A DNA stretch of 18,941 nt, taken from positions 1-18,941 of the forward strand of contig CAMLPZ010000046.1 of NCBI GenBank assembly GCA_946482045.1. The letters run 5' to 3'. Shown here piece by piece: positions 1 through 7,145 of the stretch. The DNA is from an uncultured Asticcacaulis sp. (GTDB lineage Bacteria; Pseudomonadota; Alphaproteobacteria; Caulobacterales; Caulobacteraceae). The position numbers and the translations under genes were made by a program. The notes beneath the pieces are model-generated. The model ran no database searches and was not told the origin of the DNA. It saw nothing but the letters and a program-made list of their open reading frames with translations. The first letter of the stretch is position 1, and each line of letters opens with the position of its first letter.

Positions 1-684
1 GATCGCGAAATGATCCGCACGGTTGCCGACCCGATCATGGAACGCGCCGGCTTCATGGTGCTGAAGGGGAATTTGTTCGACTTCGCCATCATGAAGACGA
101 GCGTGATTTCGAAGGAGTTCCGCGACCGCTACCTTTCGCGTCCGGGCCAGGAAAACATCCTGGAATGCCGGGCGGTCGTCTTCGACGGCTCGACCGACTA
201 TCACAACCGTATCAACGACCCGTCGCTGAATATCGACGAGAACACCATCCTGGTCATCCGCGGTTCCGGCCCGATCGGCTGGCCGGGTTCGGCCGAAGTC
301 GTCAACATGCAGCCGCCCGACGCGCTGCTGAAGGCAGGCATTACTTCGTTGCCGACGCTTGGCGACGGCCGTCAGTCGGGTACGTCCGATTCGCCATCCA
401 TACTGAACGCTTCGCCGGAAAGCGCGGCGGGCGGGGGGCTGGCTTGGCTCAGGACCGGCGACGTGATCCGTATCGACCTTAACACAGGCGCTTGCAATGC
501 GTTGGTCGACGACGCCGTCATCGCCGAACGCAAGAAGGACGGCATTCCTGCGGTGCCTGAGTCGATGACACCGTGGCAGGAGATCTATCGCGCTACGGTT
601 TCGCAGTTGCATACCGGCGCCGTCATGGAGCCGGCTTTGAAATTCACGAAGATTGCCGAGAAGCTTCCCCGGCATAACCACTAA
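1..684 (+). CDS. xylD: D-xylonate dehydratase, C-terminal part (5' end outside window)
   Basis: This is the last 227 residues of an IlvD/Edd-family dehydratase. The reading frame is open from base 1 and the gene begins upstream; full-length relatives have about 590 residues. The family uses a [2Fe-2S] cluster and Mg2+ to convert D-xylonate to 2-keto-3-deoxy-D-xylonate, step three of the oxidative Weimberg xylose pathway. Visible family motifs are LKGNLFDFAIMK (visible residues 21-32), IRGSGPIGWPGSAEVVNM (86-103) and GDGRQSGTSDSPSILNASPE (121-140). The Ser in RQSGT matches the serine proposed as catalytic base in this family. The end, KLPRHNH, and most of the segment agree with C. crescentus XylD as I recall it, which favours xylonate over dihydroxy-acid or arabonate dehydratase. 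It ends in TAA just before a strong terminator. The xylE-like symporter nearby supports a xylose role. Confidence 0.93.
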   Translation, partial: DREMIRTVADPIMERAGFMVLKGNLFDFAIMKTSVISKEFRDRYLSRPGQENILECRAVVFDGSTDYHNRINDPSLNIDENTILVIRGSGPIGWPGSAEVVNMQPPDALLKAGITSLPTLGDGRQSGTSDSPSILNASPESAAGGGLAWLRTGDVIRIDLNTGACNALVDDAVIAERKKDGIPAVPESMTPWQEIYRATVSQLHTGAVMEPALKFTKIAEKLPRHNH

Positions 685-763
685 GCTAAGTTATTGCTTT
701 TTCGCGATATTTTGGCGAAGGCCCCAAAAACGCTTCTTGGCACTTTTCGCCATATCGCTCCAG

Positions 764-787
764 CAGGCCCCGCTCATACGGGGCCTG
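764..787 (+). terminator. Rho-independent terminator after xylD
   Basis: A perfect 9-bp stem (CAGGCCCCG at 764-772, CGGGGCCTG at 779-787) has a 6-nt loop and is followed by TTTTATT. It lies 80 bp after the xylD stop and just past the end of the convergent ThuA-like gene, so it may stop transcription from both sides. The run of T's favours the plus direction. Confidence 0.85.
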
Positions 788-789
788 TT

Positions 790-1713
790 TTATTGCGGCA
801 GCACCAGTTCGGGCCTGATCGAGACCGCTTCGGTGGTCGGGAAATCGGCGGGGAGCGGATAGTCAACTTTTCGCCTGGCCAGCCATTGCAGAGCGCGGAT
901 CAGAATCACTTGGACATCGGCGCTGCGCAAAGTAACGGGCTGGTTGTCGCCTTTCCAGACGTGGCCATAGTTGGCGATGTAGGACCGTCCCTCGCCATAG
1001 GTCACTGTCCATTCCATCGGCCAGTTCTTCGCGGTTTGGGGCTCCAATGCGTAGGACAGTACGGTAAGGTTACGCGCGGGGCCCCGGCCGTATCGGTAGA
1101 GTTCGACGTCGGCCGTCATCCAGGCGCGCGGGAAACCCTCGTGGACCGGATGATTGCCAATGCGGTGGACCACGGCGTCGAAGCGCTGACCGTGGCCGGT
1201 ATCTTCGCCGTCTCCGGCGGGCACCGCGACCAGTTTTTCACGCTCGTCGACATATATAGCCGGCCCAAAGTCCTTCTTGCGCCATCCCAGGCCGATCATC
1301 TCGTTATAGGCCGGCCAGTCCGGGAAAGCGTTGTTGGCCGAATGCAGGAAGTAGACGCCGCCACCTTCCCGGACATAGGCTTCGAAATCGGCTTTGACGG
1401 TGTCCGGCCAGGATGGGCCGCCATTGATGTCGTTGTAGGTCTGAAGGACGACATCGCAGGCGCCGAAGTCGGGCCGCCAGCGGTCCCATCCCGGGGCTTC
1501 GGCCGTAGGAGGCGATGTGGAGACCGAGACGTCGAACAAGCCGGTCGGTTCCAGAATGGCGCGAAGCATCCGGGTTGTCATTTGCCAGTCGTGATTGCTG
1601 ACGCCGTCAATAATTAGGATGCGGATGCGACGGCTGGCGCTCAAGGCGGCATCTGGTGCCAGGAGGAGGGTGGCGGTCATCAGGATGCGGCGGCGATCGA
1701 CAAGCATGGACAT
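790..1713 (-). CDS. ThuA-like family protein with Tat-type signal peptide
   Basis: This 307-residue protein belongs to the ThuA-like family (trehalose-utilisation fold, class I glutamine-amidotransferase-like). Many members are secreted proteins near sugar genes, and their biochemical function is poorly defined. The N-terminus reads VDRRRILMTA followed by a short hydrophobic stretch and ALSA, which looks like a twin-arginine signal with cleavage near residue 26. The mature part starts with a beta strand (RIRILIIDG). Near residues 105-140 it has ADFEAYVREGGGVYFLHSA, and towards the end the family signature PMEWTVTYGEGRSYIANYGH. The start at 1713 is preceded by AAAGGAAA 8 nt upstream. The gene converges on xylD and diverges from the xylE-like gene across a 523-bp region. 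An exported role on a sugar or glycoside is inference; a specific reaction cannot be assigned. Confidence 0.85.
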   Translation of the reverse strand: MSMLVDRRRILMTATLLLAPDAALSASRRIRILIIDGVSNHDWQMTTRMLRAILEPTGLFDVSVSTSPPTAEAPGWDRWRPDFGACDVVLQTYNDINGGPSWPDTVKADFEAYVREGGGVYFLHSANNAFPDWPAYNEMIGLGWRKKDFGPAIYVDEREKLVAVPAGDGEDTGHGQRFDAVVHRIGNHPVHEGFPRAWMTADVELYRYGRGPARNLTVLSYALEPQTAKNWPMEWTVTYGEGRSYIANYGHVWKGDNQPVTLRSADVQVILIRALQWLARRKVDYPLPADFPTTEAVSIRPELVLPQ

Positions 1714-2026
1714 GTGACGTTTCCTTTACGTTACATGTAGCGCTGTTTCAGCGAGGCGAAAAGGCCGTAATCCGGACCGCGTGCCCGCTAACGTCGCAAC
1801 GAAGGTCACGGCTGGTACCGCTATCTCACGACTAGTCCAGAAAAGTTGCGAACGAGCCGTTAGATTACACCCGGCATCCGGTCGAATGATTTTCTGTGGC
1901 CGGTGTTGCGGTTGCACATCGTGCGCCAATGACTTGGACATTGAAATATAGTGAGATTTCCGTAGTTGTGACCGTCGAAGGAAGGTAAGCGCTGTCAGTT
2001 TATTGCGCCGCCGCATGCGGTCTCTG

Positions 2027-2042
2027 TTGTTACCGTTAACAA
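2027..2042. promoter_or_regulatory. LacI-family-type operator palindrome upstream of xylE
   Basis: TTGTTACCGTTAACAA is an inverted repeat of two 8-bp halves with one mismatched pair and a central CG step, the usual architecture of LacI/GalR-family operators. It sits about 195 bp before the xylE start in the divergent promoter region. Binding by a XylR-like repressor is inference; no such regulator is encoded in the window. Confidence 0.45.
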
Positions 2043-2059
2043 TTATACGGTATCATAAG

Positions 2060-2150
2060 GCCGGTTTCGGCGTTAACTCTTTATGTTTTATGGGAGTTTT
2101 TCCGGGCGGGGCTTGCTGAAACCGGCTTTCGGAGTTAAGGTTTCGTTAAG
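2060..2150 (+). repeat. Repeat cluster in the presumed xylE leader
   Basis: A near-repeated element occurs as CCGGTTTCGGCGTTAA (2061-2076) and CCGGCTTTCGGAGTTAA (2122-2138), with a shorter TTTCGTTAAG at 2141-2150. In addition, GCCGGTTTC (2060-2068) and GAAACCGGC (2118-2126) are exact inverted repeats 49 bp apart. The cluster could therefore be a set of protein-binding sites or a folded RNA leader. The symbols are seen directly; the role is unknown. Confidence 0.4.
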
Positions 2151-2236
2151 CGGAAAACACGGGTGCGTTCAAGCGCCGGGCCGCAGAGACCAGGGAATAT
2201 GGTGCGGGTAGAAGCCCGCAAATTAGGGAGAATTTC

Positions 2237-3664
2237 ATGTCCACAGCAAAGTCTGTGAATACGGGCCTGATCCTCGGATTGGCCGTAGGCGCGTCGCTGG
2301 GCGGTTTGTTGTTCGGTTACGACACGGCCGTTATTTCCGGCGCTGAGCAGTCCATCAAGTACAACTTCGTGCTGCCGCACACCGATTGGTCGGTCGATTA
2401 CCAGAACACGGTGCATGGCTTTGCCGTCGGCATCGCGCTCCTGGGCTGCGTCATCGGTTCGGCGATTGCCGGTCCGCTGGCCACCGCGCTTGGCCGCCGC
2501 GTCGGCATGATCATTGCCGCCGGCCTCTTCTTCTTCTCGTCCCTGTTGTCGGCCTATCCGGAAACCTTCATCGCTCCGGTCGGGCAACTGGGCGTCGAAG
2601 GCATCTGGCCGTTCATGATCTACCGTATGTTCGGTGGCGTCGCCATCGGCATGGCGTCGCTGATTTCGCCGATGTACATTTCGGAAATCTCGCCGGCGAA
2701 GCAGCGTGGCCTGTTCGTTTCGCTCGAACAGATCGCCATCGTGGTCGGTATTACGCTGGTCTACTTCGTCAACATGCAGATCGCCAAGATGGGCTCGCAG
2801 GAATGGATCCATGCGACCGGCTGGCGCTACATGCTGGCTTCGTGCGCGATTCCGGCCGCCATGTTCCTGATCGCGGCCTTCCTGATGCCGGACACACCGC
2901 GCTGGTACATGCTGAAGGGCAAGGAAGACAAGGCGCGGGAAGTGCTGCAAAAGGTTAATGATCCCGCCACGATCGACGCCACCATGGACGAAATCCGCGG
3001 CAGCCTGACCAAGCATTCCGGTAAGTTGTTCTCCTTCGGCGGCGCGGTCCTGCTTGTGGGTATCCTACTGTCGGTCTTCCAGCAGGTCGTCGGCATCAAC
3101 GCCGTCCTCTACTACGCGCCGACCATGTTCGAGAACCTGGGGCTCGGCAAGGACGCGGCCATGATGAACACCGTCATCCTCGGCCTAGACATGGTGCTGT
3201 TCACCTTCGTCGCCCTGTTCACCGTCGACAAGCTAGGCCGCAAGCCGCTGCTGATCTGGGGTGCGGTTATCATGGCGGCCTCGCTGATCTATCTCGGCTT
3301 CCTGTACAACACCCATCAGCAAGGCATCACCTTCCTGATCGCCGCCATCGTCTACATCGCCGGCTTCTCGCTGTCTTGGGGGCCGATCGTGTGGGTCATG
3401 CTGGCGGAAATGTTCCCGAACTCGATCAAGGGCAAGGCCATGTCGGTGGCGGTCGCCGCCCAGTGGATCGCCAACTTCATCGTGTCGCAAACCTTCCCGA
3501 TGATGGACGGCAACCCCCAACTGGTCGCCATGTTCAACCACGGCTTCTCTTTCTATGTCTACGGCGCCTGCGCCATCCTGGCGGCGCTGTTCGTCTGGAA
3601 GTTCGTGCCGGAAACCAAGGGCAAGACGCTGGAAGCCATCGAAGGCCTCTGGAAGAAGTCGTAA
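2237..3664 (+). CDS. xylE: D-xylose:H+ symporter, MFS sugar porter family
   Basis: This 475-residue inner-membrane carrier has the twelve hydrophobic segments of sugar porters. Diagnostic motifs are FGYDTAVISG (residues 26-35), GRR after TM2 (86-88), ISPMYISEISP (143-153), GRKP in the middle loop (334-337) and PETKGKT near the end. The sugar-contact residues known from E. coli XylE all line up: D29 (D27), Q165 (Q168), Q282/Q283 (Q288/Q289), N288 (N294), W386 (W392) and W410 (W416). This makes xylose a better guess than a generic hexose. The ATG at 2237 follows AGGGAG with 6-nt spacing. It is separated from xylD by the ThuA-like gene and probably has its own regulated promoter in 1714-2236. 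A terminator follows at 3691. Glucose uptake as a side activity cannot be excluded. Confidence 0.92.
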   Translation: MSTAKSVNTGLILGLAVGASLGGLLFGYDTAVISGAEQSIKYNFVLPHTDWSVDYQNTVHGFAVGIALLGCVIGSAIAGPLATALGRRVGMIIAAGLFFFSSLLSAYPETFIAPVGQLGVEGIWPFMIYRMFGGVAIGMASLISPMYISEISPAKQRGLFVSLEQIAIVVGITLVYFVNMQIAKMGSQEWIHATGWRYMLASCAIPAAMFLIAAFLMPDTPRWYMLKGKEDKAREVLQKVNDPATIDATMDEIRGSLTKHSGKLFSFGGAVLLVGILLSVFQQVVGINAVLYYAPTMFENLGLGKDAAMMNTVILGLDMVLFTFVALFTVDKLGRKPLLIWGAVIMAASLIYLGFLYNTHQQGITFLIAAIVYIAGFSLSWGPIVWVMLAEMFPNSIKGKAMSVAVAAQWIANFIVSQTFPMMDGNPQLVAMFNHGFSFYVYGACAILAALFVWKFVPETKGKTLEAIEGLWKKS

Positions 3665-3690
3665 GCTTTTCCATATAAGTATGCATAATT

Positions 3691-3716
3691 GCGGGGGCTC
3701 CTCGACGAGCCCCCGC
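3691..3716 (+). terminator. Rho-independent terminator after xylE
   Basis: A perfect 10-bp GC-rich stem (GCGGGGGCTC at 3691-3700, GAGCCCCCGC at 3707-3716) has a 6-nt loop and is followed by TTTCGTTT. It sits between xylE and the epimerase gene with only 40 bp left before the latter, so the epimerase either depends on partial read-through or has a promoter squeezed into or before this hairpin. Confidence 0.85.
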
Positions 3717-3756
3717 TTTCGTTTCAACGACAATAAAATGCCATCGGGGAATGACC

Positions 3757-4608
3757 ATGATACGTCTCACGGCGGGAGACACGGTACTCGACATTAATCC
3801 GGCTATTGCCGGGGCGATGTGGCGCCTTACACACAAGGGCAGGGACGCCCTGCGGCCGACGGCGGACGGTACGACCGACGCGTTGATGACGGCCAATTTT
3901 CCGCTTGTGCCCTGGTGCAATCGGCTGCGCGATGGCGCTTTTGTCGCCGAGGGCCGCAAGGTGCAGTTGCCGGCCAATTTTGGCGACAGTCCACATCCCC
4001 TGCATGGCCATGGCTGGCAGACGGCCTGGACGGTCGTGGAGGCCTCTCCGACGCGGGCGGTGCTGTCTTATCGTCATGTGCCTGATGCCTGGCCGTGGGA
4101 TTATGAGGCGACCGTCGTCTATGAACTGAGGCCTGCGGGCGTGCGCTGCTTTGTAACCGTCAAGAACCTGGCGCGCGGGACGATGCCGGCGGGACTGGGC
4201 TTCCACCCCTATTTCAACCGCACGCCGCAGACGCGCCTGAAGGCTGCGGTCGACGGCGTGTGGCTGGTCGATGACCAGACCCTGCCGCGCAACTGGCATG
4301 CCGGCGTGGTCAAGAAGGACTGGACGCACGGCGATGTGGTGACGCACGATATCACCATCGACAACTGCTATACGGGCTTCAAGGGCAAGGCCGAGATTTT
4401 CGAAGGCGAGCGGCTAACGCATACCTTGCGCGCTTCGCCGAACTGCCATTGGCTGCATATCTTCGCGCCGACGCACGATCCTGGGATTTTCTGTGCCGAA
4501 CCGGTCAACCATATGCCCGATCCGTTCAACAAGCCGAACTCGGGCTTGCACTGTCTGAAAAGCGGCCAGACGGACATGGTGTGGATGGACCTGACGCTGC
4601 ATGACTGA
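3757..4608 (+). CDS. Aldose 1-epimerase (sugar mutarotase)
   Basis: This 283-residue protein belongs to the GalM-like aldose 1-epimerase superfamily. It interconverts alpha and beta anomers of aldoses in the cytoplasm; there is no signal peptide. Active-site landmarks are HPLHGHGW (residues 80-87), the general-acid histidine in GLGFHPYF (H150) and the general-base glutamate in CAEPVNHMPDPFN (E248). An in-frame ATG at 3751 exists, but GGGGA at 3746-3750 touches it and is spaced 6 nt from the ATG at 3757, so the second start (MIRLTAGD) is preferred. It lies directly after xylE in the same direction, so a role in supplying the correct xylose anomer to a xylose dehydrogenase is likely, but galactose or another aldose is possible. 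Confidence 0.88.
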   Translation: MIRLTAGDTVLDINPAIAGAMWRLTHKGRDALRPTADGTTDALMTANFPLVPWCNRLRDGAFVAEGRKVQLPANFGDSPHPLHGHGWQTAWTVVEASPTRAVLSYRHVPDAWPWDYEATVVYELRPAGVRCFVTVKNLARGTMPAGLGFHPYFNRTPQTRLKAAVDGVWLVDDQTLPRNWHAGVVKKDWTHGDVVTHDITIDNCYTGFKGKAEIFEGERLTHTLRASPNCHWLHIFAPTHDPGIFCAEPVNHMPDPFNKPNSGLHCLKSGQTDMVWMDLTLHD

Positions 4609-4658
4609 CAGCGCAGATAACTAACGGAGTTGGGGCCTGCGGTCCCAAGGCCTTTATA

Positions 4659-4705
4659 ATCAAAAGAACAGCCTGGCCTTTTTCGGGCCAGGCTGTTCTT
4701 TTGAT
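4659..4705. terminator. Bidirectional terminator, 20-bp perfect stem
   Basis: Bases 4659-4678 and 4686-4705 are exact inverted repeats of 20 bp, enclosing the 7-nt loop TTTTTCG. The stem opens with CAAAAG and closes with CTTTTG, so each strand gives an RNA hairpin ending in a U-rich arm. It lies between the convergent epimerase gene and the last gene of the minus-strand fucose operon and can serve both. Confidence 0.9.
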
Positions 4706-4744
4706 ATCAGAAGGTTTGAAAGCAAATCGGCGCTCTACGCCCTT

Positions 4745-5470
4745 TTAGTTTATCCAGCCGCCGTCAATTATGTGCGTCTGGCCCGTCGTAAAGCTCGACT
4801 CGTCCGAGCCGAGGTAAACGGCCAGCGCCGCCAGTTCATCCACCTTGCCGAAGCGGCCCATGGCCTGGCGCGCCGTGAACTCGGCATAGGCCTTGTCGAA
4901 GTCGCCGGTGTCGCGCAGGCGCTGCAACAGCGACGGCGTTTCCACAGTGCCTGGGCAGATGGCGTTACAGCGGATGCCCTGCGTCACGAAGTCGGCGGCC
5001 ACGGCCTTGGTCAGGCCGATCACGGCCGCCTTGGTGGCGCCATAGGCGAAGCGGTTGGGGATGCCTTTGACGGAAGACGCAATCGACGACATGTTGATGA
5101 TCGACCCGCCACCGCGTTCAAGCATGCCCGGCAAGAAGGCGCGCACCATGCGGTACATGGCCGTGACATTCAGATTGAGCGAGAACTGCCAGGCATCCTC
5201 GTCGCATTCCAGGATGTTGCCGGCATGGACCGTACCCGCGCAATTATAGAGCACGTTCACATCCGGGAACCTGGCCGCCAGCGCCTTGACGGCTTCGGCG
5301 TCGGTGATGTCGGCGACATGGCCGATGCCGCCGAAATCCTTCAGCGTCTCGCCATTGATATCGACGGCGATGACCGTGGCGCCTTCCGCCAAGTAGGCGT
5401 CCGCCGTGGCGCGACCGATTCCTTGCCCCGCTGCGGTGATCAGCGCGGTTTTTCCAGCTAGTCTTCCCAT
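4745..5470 (-). CDS. SDR dehydrogenase, probable 2-keto-3-deoxy-L-fuconate dehydrogenase
   Basis: This 241-residue classical short-chain dehydrogenase has the nucleotide-binding motif TAAGQGIG (residues 12-19), D37 at the end of beta-2 favouring NAD+ over NADP+, NCAG (76-79), catalytic S129 in NMSS, and Y143-K147 in YGATK. It ends with the substrate-pocket segment CPGTVETPS and IIDGGW. It closely resembles animal BDH2/DHRS6 and bacterial 2-keto-3-deoxy-L-fuconate dehydrogenases, which are near relatives. In this operon the expected job is oxidation of 2-keto-3-deoxy-L-fuconate to the 2,4-diketo acid. The start at 5470 has AGAGG about 6 nt upstream; a longer in-frame start at 5494 lacks a site. 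It is the last operon gene, set off by a 111-bp spacer, and ends before the bidirectional terminator. Confidence 0.88.
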   Translation of the reverse strand: MGRLAGKTALITAAGQGIGRATADAYLAEGATVIAVDINGETLKDFGGIGHVADITDAEAVKALAARFPDVNVLYNCAGTVHAGNILECDEDAWQFSLNLNVTAMYRMVRAFLPGMLERGGGSIINMSSIASSVKGIPNRFAYGATKAAVIGLTKAVAADFVTQGIRCNAICPGTVETPSLLQRLRDTGDFDKAYAEFTARQAMGRFGKVDELAALAVYLGSDESSFTTGQTHIIDGGWIN

Positions 5471-5581
5471 TTCTAACCTCTGTAGAATTTCCAAAGCTGT
5501 GGCTTTGGCAAGGCCGACCGGCCGCCGCCGCTTGTGCGGCGAGCCTGCGCGGCCTCTGAGCGCATATAAAAAGCGAAGCCG
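5471..5581 (-). other. Spacer with GC-rich hairpin inside the fucose operon
   Basis: This 111-bp gap is the only sizeable one in an otherwise overlapping operon. It contains CGCCGC (5526-5531) and GCGGCG (5536-5541) around a TTGT loop, plus several GGCC-rich repeats. It could be an mRNA-processing or stability element, a weak attenuator, or the site of a secondary promoter for the SDR gene. No coding capacity is seen. Confidence 0.4.
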
Positions 5582-6853
5582 CTATCCCGCTTGTGGTGCG
5601 GTAGCAGGGCGGAGCGGCAGGCAGGCGGGACCCACGGGATCGAACGCCTTGTAGGTGAGAATGAATTCCTGGTGGCCCATGGCTTCCGACTTACTGGGCT
5701 CGCCTGAGGACACACGCAGGATCAGGTCGGTGATCTCGGCGCCGACCTCATCCAACGTCGCGCGGCCTTCCATGATCCGGCCGGCATCGACGTCCATGTC
5801 GCCTTCAAGCCGGCGGTAAGTCTCCGGATTGGCGCAGACCTTGATAACCGGAGAGATGGCGGAACCGACGACACTGCCGCGGCCGGTGGTGAACAGGGTC
5901 AGGTGGCAACCGCAGGCAATCATCTCGACGATCTCGGCATTGTCCGAGATGTTCGGAAAGCCGAAGCGCGGCTCGCCGTCCGGCACGACGTCGAGCAGAT
6001 AAAGCCCGCCGGTCGGCGGCACGTCGCCGGGCTTAAGAATGCCGCAGATCGGCGCCGAGCCCGACTTGGAATAGGCGCCCATGGACTTTTCCTCGAGCGT
6101 CGTCAGGCCGCCATCGGAATTGCCAGGGGCGAACGAGCCGAAGCCCATGATCGAATAGTATGTCTCGGCCTTCTGCACGCAGGCTTCAAGCTCCGCGCCC
6201 AGTTCCGGCGTGATGGCGCGGCTGGCCATGATCTTCTCGCAGCCGATCAGTTCGCCCGTCTCTTCGAAGACGCAGGTAGCGCCGATGGCGCCCAAGGTAT
6301 CGAAGGCGCGGCCGACCGCCGGATTGGCAGTGATGCCCGATGTGCCGTCCGAGCCGCCGCAGATGGTGCCGATGACCAGCTCCGACGTCTTCATCTGGGT
6401 CTTAGGTGCTGCGTCGGCAATGGCGCGGATACGGGATACCGCATCGACGCCTTTTTGAATTGTCGAAGCCGTGCCGCCTTCCTGCTGGATGACGAAGACC
6501 TCGACAGGGCGGCCGGAGGCTTCGATGGCCTTGCGCAGGGCTTCGCGGTTGAAGCTTTCGCAGCCGAGCGACACCAGGACGACCCCGCCGATATTCGGAT
6601 GGGTGCACAGGGCCTGCATCATCGTCAGGGCATACTGGTTGGGATAGCAACCGGGGAAGCCGATCAGATGGACGTCATCGCGTCCAGATTTATCCACGAT
6701 GCGGCGCGCGACGTGGTGCGCGCATTCCACCAGGTAGGCAACGGCGACGATATTGCGGATACCCTTACGTCCGTCGGCGCGCTGCCAGGCGGGGAAGGTA
6801 AAGGTTGTCGGATCGATATGTGCGGGCACCGCAATGGGGCTTAGGCTATCCAT
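5582..6853 (-). CDS. UxaA-family dehydratase, large (catalytic) subunit; predicted L-fuconate dehydratase
   Basis: This 423-residue protein matches the C-terminal catalytic domain of altronate/galactarate dehydratases (UxaA/GarD family), which remove water from C2-C3 of sugar acids using a metal centre. Signatures are WQRADGRKGIRN (residues 23-34), GFPGCYPNQY (65-74), CGGSDGTSGITANPAVG (165-181) and, near the end, LFTTGRGSVVG with ISPVIKVCANPETY. Conserved cysteines (C69, C98, C165) are present. The N-terminal SAF domain found in single-chain UxaA is encoded separately by the gene upstream, with which it overlaps by 8 nt. The ATG at 6853 has GAGG 7 nt upstream; the in-frame start at 6931 would run deep into the SAF gene. 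Operon context predicts L-fuconate as substrate, giving 2-keto-3-deoxy-L-fuconate. D-altronate or another hexonate remains possible. Confidence 0.87.
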   Translation of the reverse strand: MDSLSPIAVPAHIDPTTFTFPAWQRADGRKGIRNIVAVAYLVECAHHVARRIVDKSGRDDVHLIGFPGCYPNQYALTMMQALCTHPNIGGVVLVSLGCESFNREALRKAIEASGRPVEVFVIQQEGGTASTIQKGVDAVSRIRAIADAAPKTQMKTSELVIGTICGGSDGTSGITANPAVGRAFDTLGAIGATCVFEETGELIGCEKIMASRAITPELGAELEACVQKAETYYSIMGFGSFAPGNSDGGLTTLEEKSMGAYSKSGSAPICGILKPGDVPPTGGLYLLDVVPDGEPRFGFPNISDNAEIVEMIACGCHLTLFTTGRGSVVGSAISPVIKVCANPETYRRLEGDMDVDAGRIMEGRATLDEVGAEITDLILRVSSGEPSKSEAMGHQEFILTYKAFDPVGPACLPLRPATAPQAG

Positions 6854-7145
6854 GGGTTGCCTCACGGGTATGGGTCTTGATGTAATCGCTTTGCATGTTG
6901 TGCATATGGACATGGTCGCCGGCTTTTGCATCGGTCGTCATCGAACCGATCGGAGCGCCATACTTATAGATCTTGTCCCCGATCTTCAGGTCGCGGCGCG
7001 CGATCTTGTGGCCAACCTCGACCGGAGACGTCAATGTCAGGATCTGATCGTCCACCGCGACCGTCTCGCCGGTCTCGGCGCGGGCGCGGCAGACGAGGAC
7101 ATTGTCGTCTCCGTGCAAAAGGATGAAGGACGCGTGCGTACTCAT
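6846..7145 (-). CDS. UxaA-family dehydratase, small subunit (SAF domain)
   Basis: This 99-residue protein equals the N-terminal SAF domain of altronate dehydratases. Recognisable parts are FILLHGDDNVLV (residues 7-18), VEVGHKIARRDLKIGDKIYK (42-61), KYGAPIG (61-67) and the histidine-rich end GDHVHMHNMQSDY (76-88). In the two-gene members of the family such small proteins pair with the large subunit to form the active enzyme. Its ATG overlaps the aldo/keto reductase stop as ATGA, and its own last 8 bases overlap the large-subunit gene, so the three are probably translationally coupled. It has no catalytic cysteines and is not expected to work alone. Confidence 0.87.
   Translation of the reverse strand: MSTHASFILLHGDDNVLVCRARAETGETVAVDDQILTLTSPVEVGHKIARRDLKIGDKIYKYGAPIGSMTTDAKAGDHVHMHNMQSDYIKTHTREATHG

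Larger units (their letters stand above)
1714..2236. promoter_or_regulatory. Divergent control region between the ThuA-like gene and xylE
   Basis: These 523 bp contain no convincing gene. They should carry the promoters of both flanking genes. Seen directly: a 16-bp LacI-type palindrome at 2027-2042; two AGCGCT cores at 1739-1744 and 1988-1993, each typical of the centre of LacI/XylR-family operators but poorly symmetrical outside the core; and a repeat cluster at 2060-2150 in the likely xylE leader. No -35/-10 pair was convincing enough to call. The xylE ribosome-binding site AGGGAG is at 2225-2230. Confidence 0.6.

Noticed and set aside
694..1617. 307-residue plus-strand open frame opposite the ThuA-like gene
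   Set aside because: The minus strand shows clear ThuA-family motifs, a signal peptide and a ribosome site; the plus frame has none.
1726..2016. 96-residue minus-strand open frame in the xylE/ThuA-like intergenic region
   Set aside because: No recognisable domain, no good ribosome site, composition looks random, and it covers the likely promoter sites.
2135..3016. 293-residue minus-strand open frame opposite xylE
   Set aside because: Reverse-complement shadow of a confidently identified transporter.
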